Notes: a model not told the origin generated them from the letters alone. Counted from the first letter of the stretch, positions 18,545 to 26,068 are shown. The stretch: DNA of 64,000 nucleotides from Timonella corticicola (GCF_042683685.1 NZ_JBHUOP010000001.1:744001-808000); one strand, 5' to 3'. Numbers and translations are program-made.

Positions 18545-19575
18545 GCGTTGCCTGCCTTCGTGTTGTCGGATGCGTTGAGTGAGGTTGGAGTGGTGTCGCC
18601 CGCAAGCAGCAGGTAGAGCACAGCCATACGGGTTGCCACACCGTTTGCGACCTGTTCAACGATGACGGATCGCTTGGAATCGGCGGCCTGCGCAGAGATT
18701 TCCAAACCACGGTTCATCGGTCCAGGGTGAAGCACAATTGCGTGATCTTCGAGGAAATCGAGGCGCCGCGCATCCAAGCCATACAAGCGCGAATACTCAA
18801 GTGGGCTAGGGAAGAAACCTCCCCCGGACGCGCTCATGCGCTCGCGCTGAACCCGCAGCATCATGACCGCGTCTGGCTTCCAGTCGGACAGCACCTCATC
18901 GAAGTTGTACGAAACCGCGCATGGCCAGGTTTCCACGCCCACAGGAATGAGCGTCGGTGGGGCCACGAGGGTGACCTCCGCACCGAGCGTGTGCAGCAGG
19001 AACACGTTGGAACGCGCCACGCGGGAGTGCAGTACATCGCCCACGATCGCGATCTTCCGGCCGCGCAAGTCGCCGCCAAGCCCGTTCATCACGGCAGGCA
19101 ACTCACCGGCTGGGACCAGTTCGCCGCCAAGGTGACGGCGTAGCGTGAAGGCGTCAAGCAGTGCCTGGGTTGGGTGCTGGTGGGTTCCATCTCCCGCGTT
19201 GATCACGGGGACGTTTATCCACCCCGAGTGCGCCAGCAGGTGCGGAGCGCCGGACGCCTGGTGGCGGATGACCACTGCATCGGCTCCCATTGCCGAGAGA
19301 GTCAGTGCGGTGTCCTTGAGGCTTTCCCCCTTAGACACTGAGGAGCCCTTGGCGGAGAAGTTGATGACATCCGCAGACAGGCGCTTCGCCGCAGTCTCAA
19401 ACGAGATTCGGGTGCGGGTTGAGTCCTCGAAGAAAAGGTTGACCACTGTGCGTCCGCGTAGGGTTGGGAGTTTCTTGATCTCCCGGCCCTGGGTCGCAGC
19501 CATCTGAGCAGTGGTGTCAAGGAGCAGAACGGCCTCTTCGAGTGACAGGTCTGCGGTATTCAGCAGGTGCTTCAC
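18541..19575 (-). CDS. pyrB: Aspartate carbamoyltransferase catalytic subunit
   Basis: Condenses carbamoyl phosphate with aspartate. It carries the carbamoyl-phosphate motif FEDSTRTRISFE near residues 50-61, the HQASGAPH loop and HPTQALLDAFT. No pyrI regulatory subunit is present, consistent with a class B/C enzyme that works with PyrC. GTG at 19575 overlaps the pyrR stop as GTGA. Length (344 residues) is slightly above the typical 310 because of the last 20 residues. Confidence 0.97.
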   Translation of the reverse strand: MKHLLNTADLSLEEAVLLLDTTAQMAATQGREIKKLPTLRGRTVVNLFFEDSTRTRISFETAAKRLSADVINFSAKGSSVSKGESLKDTALTLSAMGADAVVIRHQASGAPHLLAHSGWINVPVINAGDGTHQHPTQALLDAFTLRRHLGGELVPAGELPAVMNGLGGDLRGRKIAIVGDVLHSRVARSNVFLLHTLGAEVTLVAPPTLIPVGVETWPCAVSYNFDEVLSDWKPDAVMMLRVQRERMSASGGGFFPSPLEYSRLYGLDARRLDFLEDHAIVLHPGPMNRGLEISAQAADSKRSVIVEQVANGVATRMAVLYLLLAGDTTPTSLNASDNTKAGNA

Positions 19576-20165
19576 TTTGCACCTCCAGAGATGTAGACGC
19601 CGTCAACGCCATCTGTTTCCACGAGACGAACATCCACGCGCTCAGTCAAAGACGTGGGCAGGTTCTTCCCCACATAGTCGGGGCGGATAGGCAGTTCCCG
19701 GTGTCCGCGGTCAACCAGCGTGGCCAACTGGACGCTGCGTGGACGTCCCAGATCCTGCAGAGCATCGAGAGCCGCACGGATGGTGCGTCCCGAGAACAGC
19801 ACGTCATCCACCAGGATCACGATTTTTCCGTCGATCCCCTGTGGTGGGAGTTCGGTCGCGCCAATAGCCCGGGGCGGCTGTTTGTGAAGGTCATCGCGGT
19901 ACATGGTCACGTCGAGCGAGCCGAGGATTGAAGCACCCTCAAGGCTGGGCTCCACCTGTTGCAGCCGCTGTGCAAGCCTGGCTGCGATTGGGTAACCGCG
20001 GGTTGGGATTCCAAGGATGACGATGTTCTCGCCACCCTTGTTCCGTTCAAGGACTTCATGCGCGATACGAGTAAGCGCACGGGAGATCTCCTGATCTCCG
20101 AGGACCTCGGAGGCACCATCAGGTACCTGTGGTCCGTTGTCGCTGGCGTGCGTCGATGCTGACAC
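19572..20165 (-). CDS. pyrR: PyrR: pyr mRNA-binding attenuation regulator / uracil phosphoribosyltransferase
   Basis: PyrR binds UMP or UTP and then the pyr mRNA, shutting down the operon; it also has uracil phosphoribosyltransferase activity. The type I PRTase fold is clear: GIPTRGYPIAARLA, the PRPP loop VILVDDVLFSGRTIRAALDAL and a basic RNA-binding face. The open frame extends to GTG at 20189, but that would start inside the predicted PyrR-binding hairpin. GTG at 20165 follows AGAAGG by 9 bases and gives 197 residues, so it is preferred. It is the first gene of the operon. Confidence 0.95.
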   Translation of the reverse strand: MSASTHASDNGPQVPDGASEVLGDQEISRALTRIAHEVLERNKGGENIVILGIPTRGYPIAARLAQRLQQVEPSLEGASILGSLDVTMYRDDLHKQPPRAIGATELPPQGIDGKIVILVDDVLFSGRTIRAALDALQDLGRPRSVQLATLVDRGHRELPIRPDYVGKNLPTSLTERVDVRLVETDGVDGVYISGGAK

Positions 20166-20174
20166 CGTGCCCCA

Positions 20175-20196
20175 CCTTCTCCGCCTCACAGGACGG
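20175..20196 (-). promoter_or_regulatory. Predicted PyrR-binding RNA hairpin and pyrR ribosome site
   Basis: The minus-strand sequence CCGTCCTGTGAGGCGG (20196-20181) contains UCCUGUGAGGC, matching the PyrR recognition core UCCNGNGAGGY, inside a short CCG/CGG stem. The Shine-Dalgarno AGAAGG (20180-20175) follows without a gap. Binding of PyrR-UMP would be expected to block ribosome loading on pyrR, as known for mycobacterial pyr leaders, rather than to cause terminator formation. Confidence 0.75.
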
Positions 20197-20350
20197 TAGT
20201 TAAAGGATTGTCATTGGACTTTTCAAGCCTACAACTTCTCCCTTGGGGGGATGTTACCGTCCCACGTGTTGACCATCACGTGCTCCGCTTAACGTGTGCA
20301 ACAGAACCTCAACGTCCTGCACCCTGCGTTGTCCCATAGACCGCCAACGG

Positions 20351-20411
20351 TCAGGGTATGGTTTCTGTTCCGCCTAATCACTTATTAGGCGGAACAGAAA
20401 CCATACCCTGA
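20351..20411. repeat. Perfect 28-bp inverted repeat between fadD and pyrR
   Basis: Arms 20351-20378 and 20384-20411 are exact complements around a 5-base loop (CACTT). It lies 20 bases past the fadD-like stop and upstream of the pyrR leader, all on the minus strand. It probably ends fadD transcription, but there is no U-run; the stem is far longer than a normal terminator. Confidence 0.85.
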
Positions 20412-20431
20412 CCGGAACGAAGACTGTTCAA

Positions 20432-22156
20432 TCAGGCCTTGGCAGCGGCACCCTCAAGAATCTGTTCGCGGACCACTCGACGCAGCACCTTGCCGATCTG
20501 GGAGCGTGGGAGGTCTTCGACCACCACGAGTTCACGGGGCAACGCGTAACGTGCGAGTTTGTCGTCGCACCAGTCTTGAATCGCCTTCAGTGAGACGGGC
20601 TTACCGAGGTCAGCGGGAACGACAGCGGCAACAACCCGCTCCCCTAGGTCCCCAGCTGGAACACCAACGATCGCGACATCCGAAACCTCTGGCATCTCGC
20701 GCACATGCTCTTCCACCTGTGATGGGAACACCTTGAAACCACCGGTGATGATCATCTCCTTGATCCGATCAACCACTTTGAAGGAACCGGTTTCATCCAT
20801 CACGACGACATCGCCGGTACGCAACCAGGTCTTGCCGTCGATCTCCACCAGAACGTGCTCGTTTTCTTCCGGGCGGTTCCAGTAGCCCTGGAATACCTGC
20901 GGACCGCTCACGAGCAACTCCCCACGTTCGGTCAGCGGAAGCACCTTGGTGTGGTCATCTTGATCCACGATGATCGCATCGGTCGACGGGAACGGGTACC
21001 CCAACCGGCCAGGCTGACGATCCGGCGAAACCGGGTTTCCGAGCGCAACCGGCGAGGACTCGGTCATGCCGTAACCCTCGATGACCAGCCCACCGGTCAC
21101 ACGCTCCCATGCCTCTGCGGTCTCCTGTGGTAGAGGCATAGCGCCACTCAGTGCGATCTTGAACGATGTGAGGTCCGCACCCTTCTCTTCGGCACGAGTC
21201 GTGAGGCGTGACAGCATCGGAGGTACGGCTGGCAGGAAGGTTCCAGGGCGCTTCTTGTGGGCAGCGAGGAACTGATCCACATCGAACTTCGGGAACAGTA
21301 CAACGGTCGCGCCAATACGCAGCGAATAGGTGAGGCAGAGCGTGAGTCCAAACGCATGGAAGAACGGCAGCACACCGTACACCACCTCGGTACCCATGTT
21401 CTGATCCGCGCCGGTCCAGGCGGTTCCCTGAACGGTGTTGGCCACGAGATTGCGGTGGGTCAACACCGCGCCTTTCGGCGTTCCAGTGGTACCGCCGGTG
21501 TACTGAATGACCGCGATGTCATCTGCAGCAGCGACTGGCTCCGATGCGAGTCCTGCTTGAGCCTGACCCATCAGGGAGACCCAGGATTTAGCGTAGCTGG
21601 GTGGGATCGCGCATAGAGCAGCCTTGGTCTCGCGTGCCTTGGCAACGGGGAGTTTCAGGAGCAGTCGCTTGACTACCGGGAGGTCACGGGACACATCAAC
21701 GTTGAACAGCGTTTCAACATCGGTACCGCTCACGCCATCGCCCAGTTCGGCAGCGGTTTTGTCCCAGAAGATCGCATACTTTGCGCCCGAATCCTTGAGT
21801 TGGTGCACAAGTTCCGAGCGCGTGTACAGCGGGTTGTGTTCGACCACGATCGCGCCGATGCGCAGCACCGCGTAGAAGGCAACAACATGGGTGGTGCAGT
21901 TCGGGAGCGCGAGAGCCACGCGATCCCCCTTCTTCACGCCATGGGAGGTCAGTATCGTGATTGCGCGTTCAATCTGGTCAATCAGTTCGGTGTAGGTGGT
22001 GGACACCCCCATGAAATCGAGTGCGTCGCGCTGTGGGAACCGATTCGCGCTGGTCCACAGCGGTTCAGTGACGTCTGTGTCGGGTACTTGCACCGTTTCG
22101 GGCACCGTTGATGGGTAGTGTTCAAGCCATGGCTGTGTTGTTGCGTTCACAAGCAC
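20432..22156 (-). CDS. Long-chain fatty-acid-CoA ligase (AMP-binding)
   Basis: An adenylate-forming enzyme (574 residues) that activates fatty acids to acyl-CoA. It shows the AMP motif YTGGTTGTPKGAVLTH near residues 215-230, the YGMTESSP motif, the hinge DRIKEMIITGG and the catalytic C-terminal lysine in RSQIGKVLRR. Best match by pattern is FadD-type ligase; chain-length preference cannot be read. The start is GTG at 22156, and a second in-frame GTG lies two codons later. It is a single-gene unit with a palindromic operator right upstream. Confidence 0.93.
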   Translation of the reverse strand: MLVNATTQPWLEHYPSTVPETVQVPDTDVTEPLWTSANRFPQRDALDFMGVSTTYTELIDQIERAITILTSHGVKKGDRVALALPNCTTHVVAFYAVLRIGAIVVEHNPLYTRSELVHQLKDSGAKYAIFWDKTAAELGDGVSGTDVETLFNVDVSRDLPVVKRLLLKLPVAKARETKAALCAIPPSYAKSWVSLMGQAQAGLASEPVAAADDIAVIQYTGGTTGTPKGAVLTHRNLVANTVQGTAWTGADQNMGTEVVYGVLPFFHAFGLTLCLTYSLRIGATVVLFPKFDVDQFLAAHKKRPGTFLPAVPPMLSRLTTRAEEKGADLTSFKIALSGAMPLPQETAEAWERVTGGLVIEGYGMTESSPVALGNPVSPDRQPGRLGYPFPSTDAIIVDQDDHTKVLPLTERGELLVSGPQVFQGYWNRPEENEHVLVEIDGKTWLRTGDVVVMDETGSFKVVDRIKEMIITGGFKVFPSQVEEHVREMPEVSDVAIVGVPAGDLGERVVAAVVPADLGKPVSLKAIQDWCDDKLARYALPRELVVVEDLPRSQIGKVLRRVVREQILEGAAAKA

Positions 22157-22162
22157 CAGAAT

Positions 22163-22195
22163 AACTTACGCACCCGTAAGTTACGAGACCGTAGG
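22163..22195 (-). promoter_or_regulatory. Palindromic operator upstream of the acyl-CoA ligase
   Basis: A perfect palindrome, AACTTACG-CACC-CGTAAGTT (22163-22182), begins 7 bases before the start codon. A second, imperfect copy (AAGTTACG-AGAC-CGTAGGTT) overlaps it to about 22196. The form is typical of TetR-family operators, which often control fatty-acid genes; the regulator is not in this window. Confidence 0.65.
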
Positions 22196-22238
22196 TTCGG
22201 GTTTTTCACATTTCACACAACTTGTTTCCGTCTTGGCA

Positions 22239-22321
22239 ACGAAAGTGCGCACTCACACAGCCCACTGCGATTTGAGAGTGCACAAATGCGCACTCTCCGT
22301 GTTTGCGGGTGCGACTTTCGT
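22239..22321. repeat. Nested inverted repeats, first of the palindrome cluster
   Basis: Outer arms ACGAAAGTGCGCAC (22239-22252) and GTGCGACTTTCGT (22309-22321) pair with one bulge. Inside, GAGAGTGC (22274-22281) pairs with GCACTCTC (22290-22297). Confidence 0.7.
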
Positions 22322-22359
22322 AACTCTCAAACATTCTGGGTACACGCGAGTGCACACAG

Positions 22360-22442
22360 ATTGGCGACGATTCGGCAAGGTGCCCTCGTGTGGCCCGGCT
22401 GGGTCGGGAGGCGCTGCGAGGACAGCGTGAATCGTCGCCAAT
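22360..22442. repeat. 14-bp perfect inverted repeat with GC-rich 55-base loop
   Basis: ATTGGCGACGATTC (22360-22373) is exactly complementary to 22429-22442. The fragment TCGTCGCCAAT in the right arm recurs at 61819-61829, upstream of family I copy D. Confidence 0.7.
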
Positions 22443-22450
22443 AAATTGAA

Positions 22451-22509
22451 GGGCTGAAAAGGGTCCGGGTGTGCATACAAAGTATGCGCACCCGGACCAA
22501 AAACAGCCC
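22451..22509. repeat. Dispersed palindromic repeat family I, copy A
   Basis: The core GGTCCGGGTGTGCATAC pairs with GTATGCGCACCCGGACC around a 3-base loop, and is flanked by GGGCTGAAAA and AAAAACAGCCC, which pair again. Related copies are at 35979-36045, 37491-37526 (partial) and 61845-61903. Confidence 0.8.
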
Positions 22510-22550
22510 GCCGATAGTGGGGCAAGCCGTTCATTCCACACCTGAACAGC

Positions 22551-22620
22551 ACAACATGGTGATTTTCCGGAGTTAGGGTGTTTTTTCTTAGGCCTTGATT
22601 CCGGAAAATCACCATGTTGT
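22551..22620. repeat. Palindromic repeat family II, 21-bp arms and 28-base loop
   Basis: Arms 22551-22571 and 22600-22620 are perfect complements containing CATGGTGATTTTCCGG. The same arm motif (CATGGTGGTTTTCCGG) and the same 28-base loop length occur in the two 84-bp repeats around parDE at 24830 and 25503. Confidence 0.75.
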
Positions 22621-22683
22621 CTCTTAGGCACACTCGTGGCCTATAACCCCATCCTGCTTGCGGCGGAGCGTCACCAATGGGAA

Positions 22684-22715
22684 GAGGGCCGCTCCCCAGA
22701 TCGGGAACGGCCCTC
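22684..22715 (-). terminator. Possible terminator hairpin after nusB
   Basis: GAGGGCCG (22684-22691) pairs with CGGCCCTC (22708-22715), extended by CCC/GGG inside, 35 bases past the nusB stop. There is no U-run, so termination is inferred from position. Confidence 0.55.
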
Positions 22716-22750
22716 CAAACCACCATGACACAAAGCCGTGGGGCTAAAAA

Positions 22751-23176
22751 TCAGTCAACCAGAGACGGCTTGACCTCAACGATGCGCGCAAGCAACCCGT
22801 TAAGGAACGCTGGCGAACTGTCCGTTGACAGGTCGCGCGACAACTCGACCGCCTCATCCACGGCAACGATGTCCGGGACATCGTCGTTGTAGATGATCTC
22901 CCATGCACCGATGCGCAGCAGGGCGCGGTCAACGGCGGGCATACGGTCGAGTGGCCAGCCGTTGGAGTAGGTCTCGAGGATCTCATCGATACGGGCACTA
23001 TTCTCGGCGTAGCCCTCAACGATGTCGGACGCATACTGGGGAAGCGCGGCTTCCACTCCGGGGTTGACAAGTCGCTCGCGAAGGAGCGTGAGCGGTGCGA
23101 TGTCGCGTTGCTCGGCCTCGAAAAGTACGTTCATAGCGCGCTTTCGAGCTTTGGTACGTGCGTTTACTCCTGCCAC
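22751..23176 (-). CDS. nusB: Transcription antitermination factor NusB
   Basis: An all-helical NusB protein (141 residues) that joins the NusE-boxA antitermination complex needed for rRNA transcription. The N-terminal RNA-binding arginine-rich helix reads NARTKARKRAMNVLFEAEQRD, and the core has DRALLRIGAWEIIY and VAVDEAVELSRDLS. GTG at 23176 is one base past the efp stop, so efp-nusB form one unit. Confidence 0.96.
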   Translation of the reverse strand: MAGVNARTKARKRAMNVLFEAEQRDIAPLTLLRERLVNPGVEAALPQYASDIVEGYAENSARIDEILETYSNGWPLDRMPAVDRALLRIGAWEIIYNDDVPDIVAVDEAVELSRDLSTDSSPAFLNGLLARIVEVKPSLVD

Positions 23177-23177
23177 G

Positions 23178-23741
23178 TCAGTCGTTCACACGTCCGAGGT
23201 AGGAACCGTCGCGGGTGTCGACCTTAACCTTGGTGCCAACCTCAAGGAAGAGGGGAACCTGGATCTCGTAGCCGGTCTCGATGGTCGCTGGCTTCGTGCC
23301 TGCGGACGAGCGGTCGCCCTGGAGGCCAGGTTCGGTATAGGTGATGACCGTGATGATCGATGCTGGGAGCTCGATGTAGAGCACGGTGCCCTCGTTCTGG
23401 GCAACGGTTGCGTTGCCGTTCTCGAGGAGGAAGTTCTTGGCGTCTCCAACAACCGATGCTGGGATCAGGATCTGGTCGTAGGTGGAGTTGTCCATGAATA
23501 CGTAGTCGTCGCCGTCCTGGTACAGGTACTGCATGTCCGACTTGTCAACGGTTGCGGTCTCGATCTTGAGTCCAGCGTTGAAGGTCTTGTCAACGAGCTT
23601 GCCGGTGGTGACGTTCTTGATCTTGGTGCGCACGAATGCGCCACCCTTACCTGGCTTGACGTGCTGGAACTCGAGGACGGTCCAGAGTTGACCGTCGAGC
23701 TTGAGGACGGTGCCGTTCTTGATGTCGTTGGTGGTAGCCAC
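23178..23741 (-). CDS. efp: Translation elongation factor P
   Basis: EF-P relieves ribosome stalling at polyproline motifs. It contains the three beta-barrel domains and the tip loop VKPGKGGAF, in which the second lysine is the modification site in other bacteria. The open frame reaches 23768, but GTG at 23741 follows AAGGAAG by 8 bases and gives the family N-terminus ATTNDIKNGTVL (187 residues). The low-complexity PilT extension and proline-rich surface protein in this window are likely clients. Confidence 0.95.
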   Translation of the reverse strand: MATTNDIKNGTVLKLDGQLWTVLEFQHVKPGKGGAFVRTKIKNVTTGKLVDKTFNAGLKIETATVDKSDMQYLYQDGDDYVFMDNSTYDQILIPASVVGDAKNFLLENGNATVAQNEGTVLYIELPASIITVITYTEPGLQGDRSSAGTKPATIETGYEIQVPLFLEVGTKVKVDTRDGSYLGRVND

Positions 23742-23876
23742 GAATTGAACTTCCTTTTTAGTTAACAAAGTACGTCCCCGCGTTGTGCCGTGAGGTCACT
23801 GCACTGATGGGCATCGAATGCCTCGCATCAGGAGTCCAGCTCAGCTAAGGCTCACGAGGGTGCGTACCATTATAAC

Positions 23877-24803
23877 GTGCTCAATTCTTCTGACCCCACC
23901 CCGTACTGCGTCACACAACCCGATGGTTTCGGCCTCCTACTCGATGTTGATGGCCCCATTTCTTCCCCGATCACGCGGACTGTTTCACAGCCCGGCCTAC
24001 TTGAGGCTCTGGTCACGTTAGCGAACTCGGGCGTGCCGATCGCGTTCAACACGGGCCGTGGCGATGATTTCCTCGTACGCGAGGTGTCCGGGCCGCTGTA
24101 CGCGGCAGGTATGCACGAGGATGCGCTCGTGTGGGGCATCGGTGAGAAGGGTGGCACGTGGTTCCGGTTCGGTTCGCCGGAGCAACTCGTGGTTGATGAG
24201 AACCTGATTGTGCCGGATGACGTCCGCCAGAAAATGCAGCATCTGGCCGAAGGTGAGTTCTCGGACCTCGTGTTCTTCGATGATTCCAAACGCACCATGG
24301 TTTCCCTCGAACAGCGCCTTGACATCACCAACGACGACTTCATTGCACGCCGCGCACCCCTCGACGGGGCAGTCGCACAGATCGTACTGGATGCCGGGTT
24401 CGATATTTCCTGGCACGGCAATATCAGCGCTGAACTCAAGGCCCTCGAAACCGACCCCGCTGTCAACGGGAACCGCACGAACTATCGAATCGACTCGTCG
24501 GTACTCGCAACAGACGTGGAACATTCCCGGACGGGTAAGGATATCGGCGCGCGCCGCTTCATTGACCTGCTCCTTGAGCAGGGCATCACTCCCCCACAAC
24601 GTTGGTTCACGATGGGCGATTCGCGTAGCGACTACAAGATGACCGACTGGTTGTTCGTGCACGGGTTCACCGCGTCGCATGTGGATGTTCGCCCGTCCGA
24701 GCAGTTGCCGCAGACCGACTACCCGGTGCTCACGCACCCGAGTTTGATTTTCGACGAGGCGGGCGAGTTCTTCCTGTCCGCGTGGGCTGGGCAGGTGGCT
24801 TAG
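23877..24803 (+). CDS. HAD-superfamily phosphatase-like protein
   Basis: The 308 residues carry HAD motif I LLLDVDGP (Asp23, Asp25), a motif II threonine in AFNTGR (57-61), a C2-type cap between about residues 90 and 225, and motif IV TMGDSRSDYKM (247-252). This resembles sugar-phosphate phosphatases of the sucrose-phosphatase or trehalose-phosphatase type, but the substrate is unknown. GTG at 23877 is chosen; its ribosome site is poor. It is divergent from efp, with a promoter in the 135 bases between them, and ends 27 bases before the first 84-bp repeat. Confidence 0.8.
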   Translation: MLNSSDPTPYCVTQPDGFGLLLDVDGPISSPITRTVSQPGLLEALVTLANSGVPIAFNTGRGDDFLVREVSGPLYAAGMHEDALVWGIGEKGGTWFRFGSPEQLVVDENLIVPDDVRQKMQHLAEGEFSDLVFFDDSKRTMVSLEQRLDITNDDFIARRAPLDGAVAQIVLDAGFDISWHGNISAELKALETDPAVNGNRTNYRIDSSVLATDVEHSRTGKDIGARRFIDLLLEQGITPPQRWFTMGDSRSDYKMTDWLFVHGFTASHVDVRPSEQLPQTDYPVLTHPSLIFDEAGEFFLSAWAGQVA

Positions 24804-24829
24804 CAGCCCGCTAACGCTATCTAGCGACC

Positions 24830-24913
24830 GCCTCACCGCCTAGCCACTGTCTGCATGGTGGTTCTCCGGTGAGCATGCGACTCTTTGTGGTTACTGTTAC
24901 CGGAGAATCGCAA
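24830..24913. repeat. 84-bp direct repeat, copy 1, downstream of parE
   Basis: Identical to 25503-25586 except for one base (C versus T at 24863). It contains an inverted repeat, TTCTCCGGT (24862-24870) and ACCGGAGAA (24899-24907), with a 28-base loop. Together the two copies bracket parDE. Confidence 0.9.
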
Positions 24914-24939
24914 ATTGCGACGATACTCGCCGCGGGTAA

Positions 24940-25230
24940 TTAGAGGTGCCTAGTTACATCCATGCGCTGATGAAGGATGCGGATGACGTCCACGCTGTTG
25001 GCGTTCTCCTTGTAGAAAACGATATGGCGCCCCACTGTGTACCGCCGGTAGCCCTCTCGGATGTCATCACAGGGGCGCCCGCGTTCCGCATCGTCGGCGA
25101 TGCGTTCAATAGCAGCCCGAATATCTCCAATATAGAGTTCAGCTTGCCGGATCCCCCAGCGCTCTTCGGTGTAATCCCAGATTGACGACAGGTCGTGTTG
25201 AGCCGCCGGAGTGAGCCGATACACCCTCAC
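24940..25230 (-). CDS. parE: RelE/ParE-family toxin
   Basis: A 96-residue toxin with the ParE pattern YRLTPAAQHDLSSIWDYTEERWG at the N-terminus, GRPCDDIREGYRRYTVGRHIVFY in the core strands and VIRILHQRMD at the end. ParE toxins usually poison DNA gyrase; RelE relatives cleave mRNA, and the RILHQRMD ending favours ParE. GTG at 25230 overlaps the antitoxin stop as GTGA. The module sits between two 84-bp direct repeats. Confidence 0.9.
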   Translation of the reverse strand: MRVYRLTPAAQHDLSSIWDYTEERWGIRQAELYIGDIRAAIERIADDAERGRPCDDIREGYRRYTVGRHIVFYKENANSVDVIRILHQRMDVTRHL

Positions 25231-25460
25231 GATTTCTTACGCTCGATGAACGCATCAAAATCGAAGTCTTCCGCAGACCCGCTCTGCTCGCCTTCAACCA
25301 ATGCCGCACGCAACGCGGACAGATGCGTTTCCTGGTCTTCCAGCAGGCGCAGACCTGCCCGCACCACTTCGCTTGCTGAGCGGTAGCGTCCCGATGCGAC
25401 TTCACGCGCCAAGAACTCGGAAAAGTGTTGATCCAAGCTAATAGAGGTGTTCTGTGCCAT
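25227..25460 (-). CDS. parD: ParD-family antitoxin
   Basis: A 77-residue ribbon-helix-helix antitoxin: the N-terminal NTSISLDQHFSEFLAREV and SGRYRSASEVVRAGLRLLED form the DNA-binding domain, and the acidic tail DFDFDAFIERKKS would bind the toxin. ATG at 25460. A palindrome 10 bases upstream is a likely autorepression site. Confidence 0.92.
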   Translation of the reverse strand: MAQNTSISLDQHFSEFLAREVASGRYRSASEVVRAGLRLLEDQETHLSALRAALVEGEQSGSAEDFDFDAFIERKKS

Positions 25461-25470
25461 CCACCAAGAT

Positions 25471-25485
25471 TACCAAGAATTGGTA
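25471..25485 (-). promoter_or_regulatory. Candidate ParD operator
   Basis: TACCAAGAATTGGTA is a palindrome around one central base, with an extra ACCAAG half-site at 25463-25468. It lies just upstream of parD, between the gene and the second 84-bp repeat. Confidence 0.6.
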
Positions 25486-25502
25486 TTGCGGTACAGGCGG
25501 CT

Positions 25503-25586
25503 GCCTCACCGCCTAGCCACTGTCTGCATGGTGGTTTTCCGGTGAGCATGCGACTCTTTGTGGTTACTGTTACCGGAGAATCGCAA
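25503..25586. repeat. 84-bp direct repeat, copy 2, upstream of parD
   Basis: Same sequence as 24830-24913 with one mismatch. The start-to-start distance is 673 bases, so exactly one toxin-antitoxin module lies in one repeat period. Confidence 0.9.
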
Positions 25587-25633
25587 TATGAGTGGAGCAC
25601 CACATCACCCACCCGAACCGGCGCTACGTTGAA

Positions 25634-26068
25634 CTAGAGGAAGTGATGTAGCGCCGCCGTTCCCGCCCACGCAGAGAAGAGCGCCCATAAAAGTGATGCC
25701 ATGGTGCCCACGATGAACCGTTCCGAGTTTGAAGTATTGAGTTCCGGGTATCGACCAAGACTTTTCACCGCCACAACGACTGCGACTCCAGCGATCTGCC
25801 CGGTCATAAGGAACGAGGTCACAAGCACTCGTTCGAGGATGCCGATCCACATTCCGCCGCGCAGGCCACTCTTAGCCGCCTCACTGTCCGGACCATCATT
25901 GCCGTTTGCCCCTGCCGATCCACCGGGTTCCCCAGTTTCCGCCGATTCCGGCCGAGGAGGACGCTCATGTTCGGTACGGCGCTGCGCAAGATTGAGCACA
26001 AGTTTAGTGAAGTAGTATCCGCCCACAGCCGCGACAACAAGGGTTGCCGCCCAGATCAGAAATGCCAT
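25634..26068 (-). CDS. Small membrane protein, conserved partner of SatD-type proteins
   Basis: The protein (144 residues) has a transmembrane segment at about 4-22, a hydrophilic glycine/glutamate linker (30-70), then two hydrophobic segments (about 80-98 and 118-140). The block MWIGILERVLVT, followed by VVVAVKSLGRYPEL and ERFIVGTMASLLWA, resembles the C-terminal half of DUF3307 membrane proteins, which are commonly encoded next to SatD-family genes. The SatD-like gene is indeed 660 bases upstream, but a plus-strand Phd-RelE module lies between them. Function unknown. ATG at 26068; the divergent toxin-antitoxin operon starts 118 bases away. Confidence 0.75.
   Translation of the reverse strand: MAFLIWAATLVVAAVGGYYFTKLVLNLAQRRTEHERPPRPESAETGEPGGSAGANGNDGPDSEAAKSGLRGGMWIGILERVLVTSFLMTGQIAGVAVVVAVKSLGRYPELNTSNSERFIVGTMASLLWALFSAWAGTAALHHFL

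Larger units (their letters stand above)
22157..22750. other. Gene-free 594-base region packed with inverted repeats
   Basis: Between nusB and the acyl-CoA ligase there is no supportable gene. Ordered content: the ligase operator, four separate inverted repeats (22239-22620) and a GC-rich hairpin after nusB. The open frames here run through the palindromes and have no family resemblance. Confidence 0.75.

Noticed and set aside
22206..22726. Minus-strand open frames of 141 and 157 codons in the palindrome cluster
   Set aside because: They cross four inverted repeats and show no domain; the apparent coding results from a low stop frequency.
24830..25586. Integron-like cassette with attC sites around parDE
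   Set aside because: The repeats lack the attC core patterns (RYYYAAC and GTTRRRY), and no integrase is visible.
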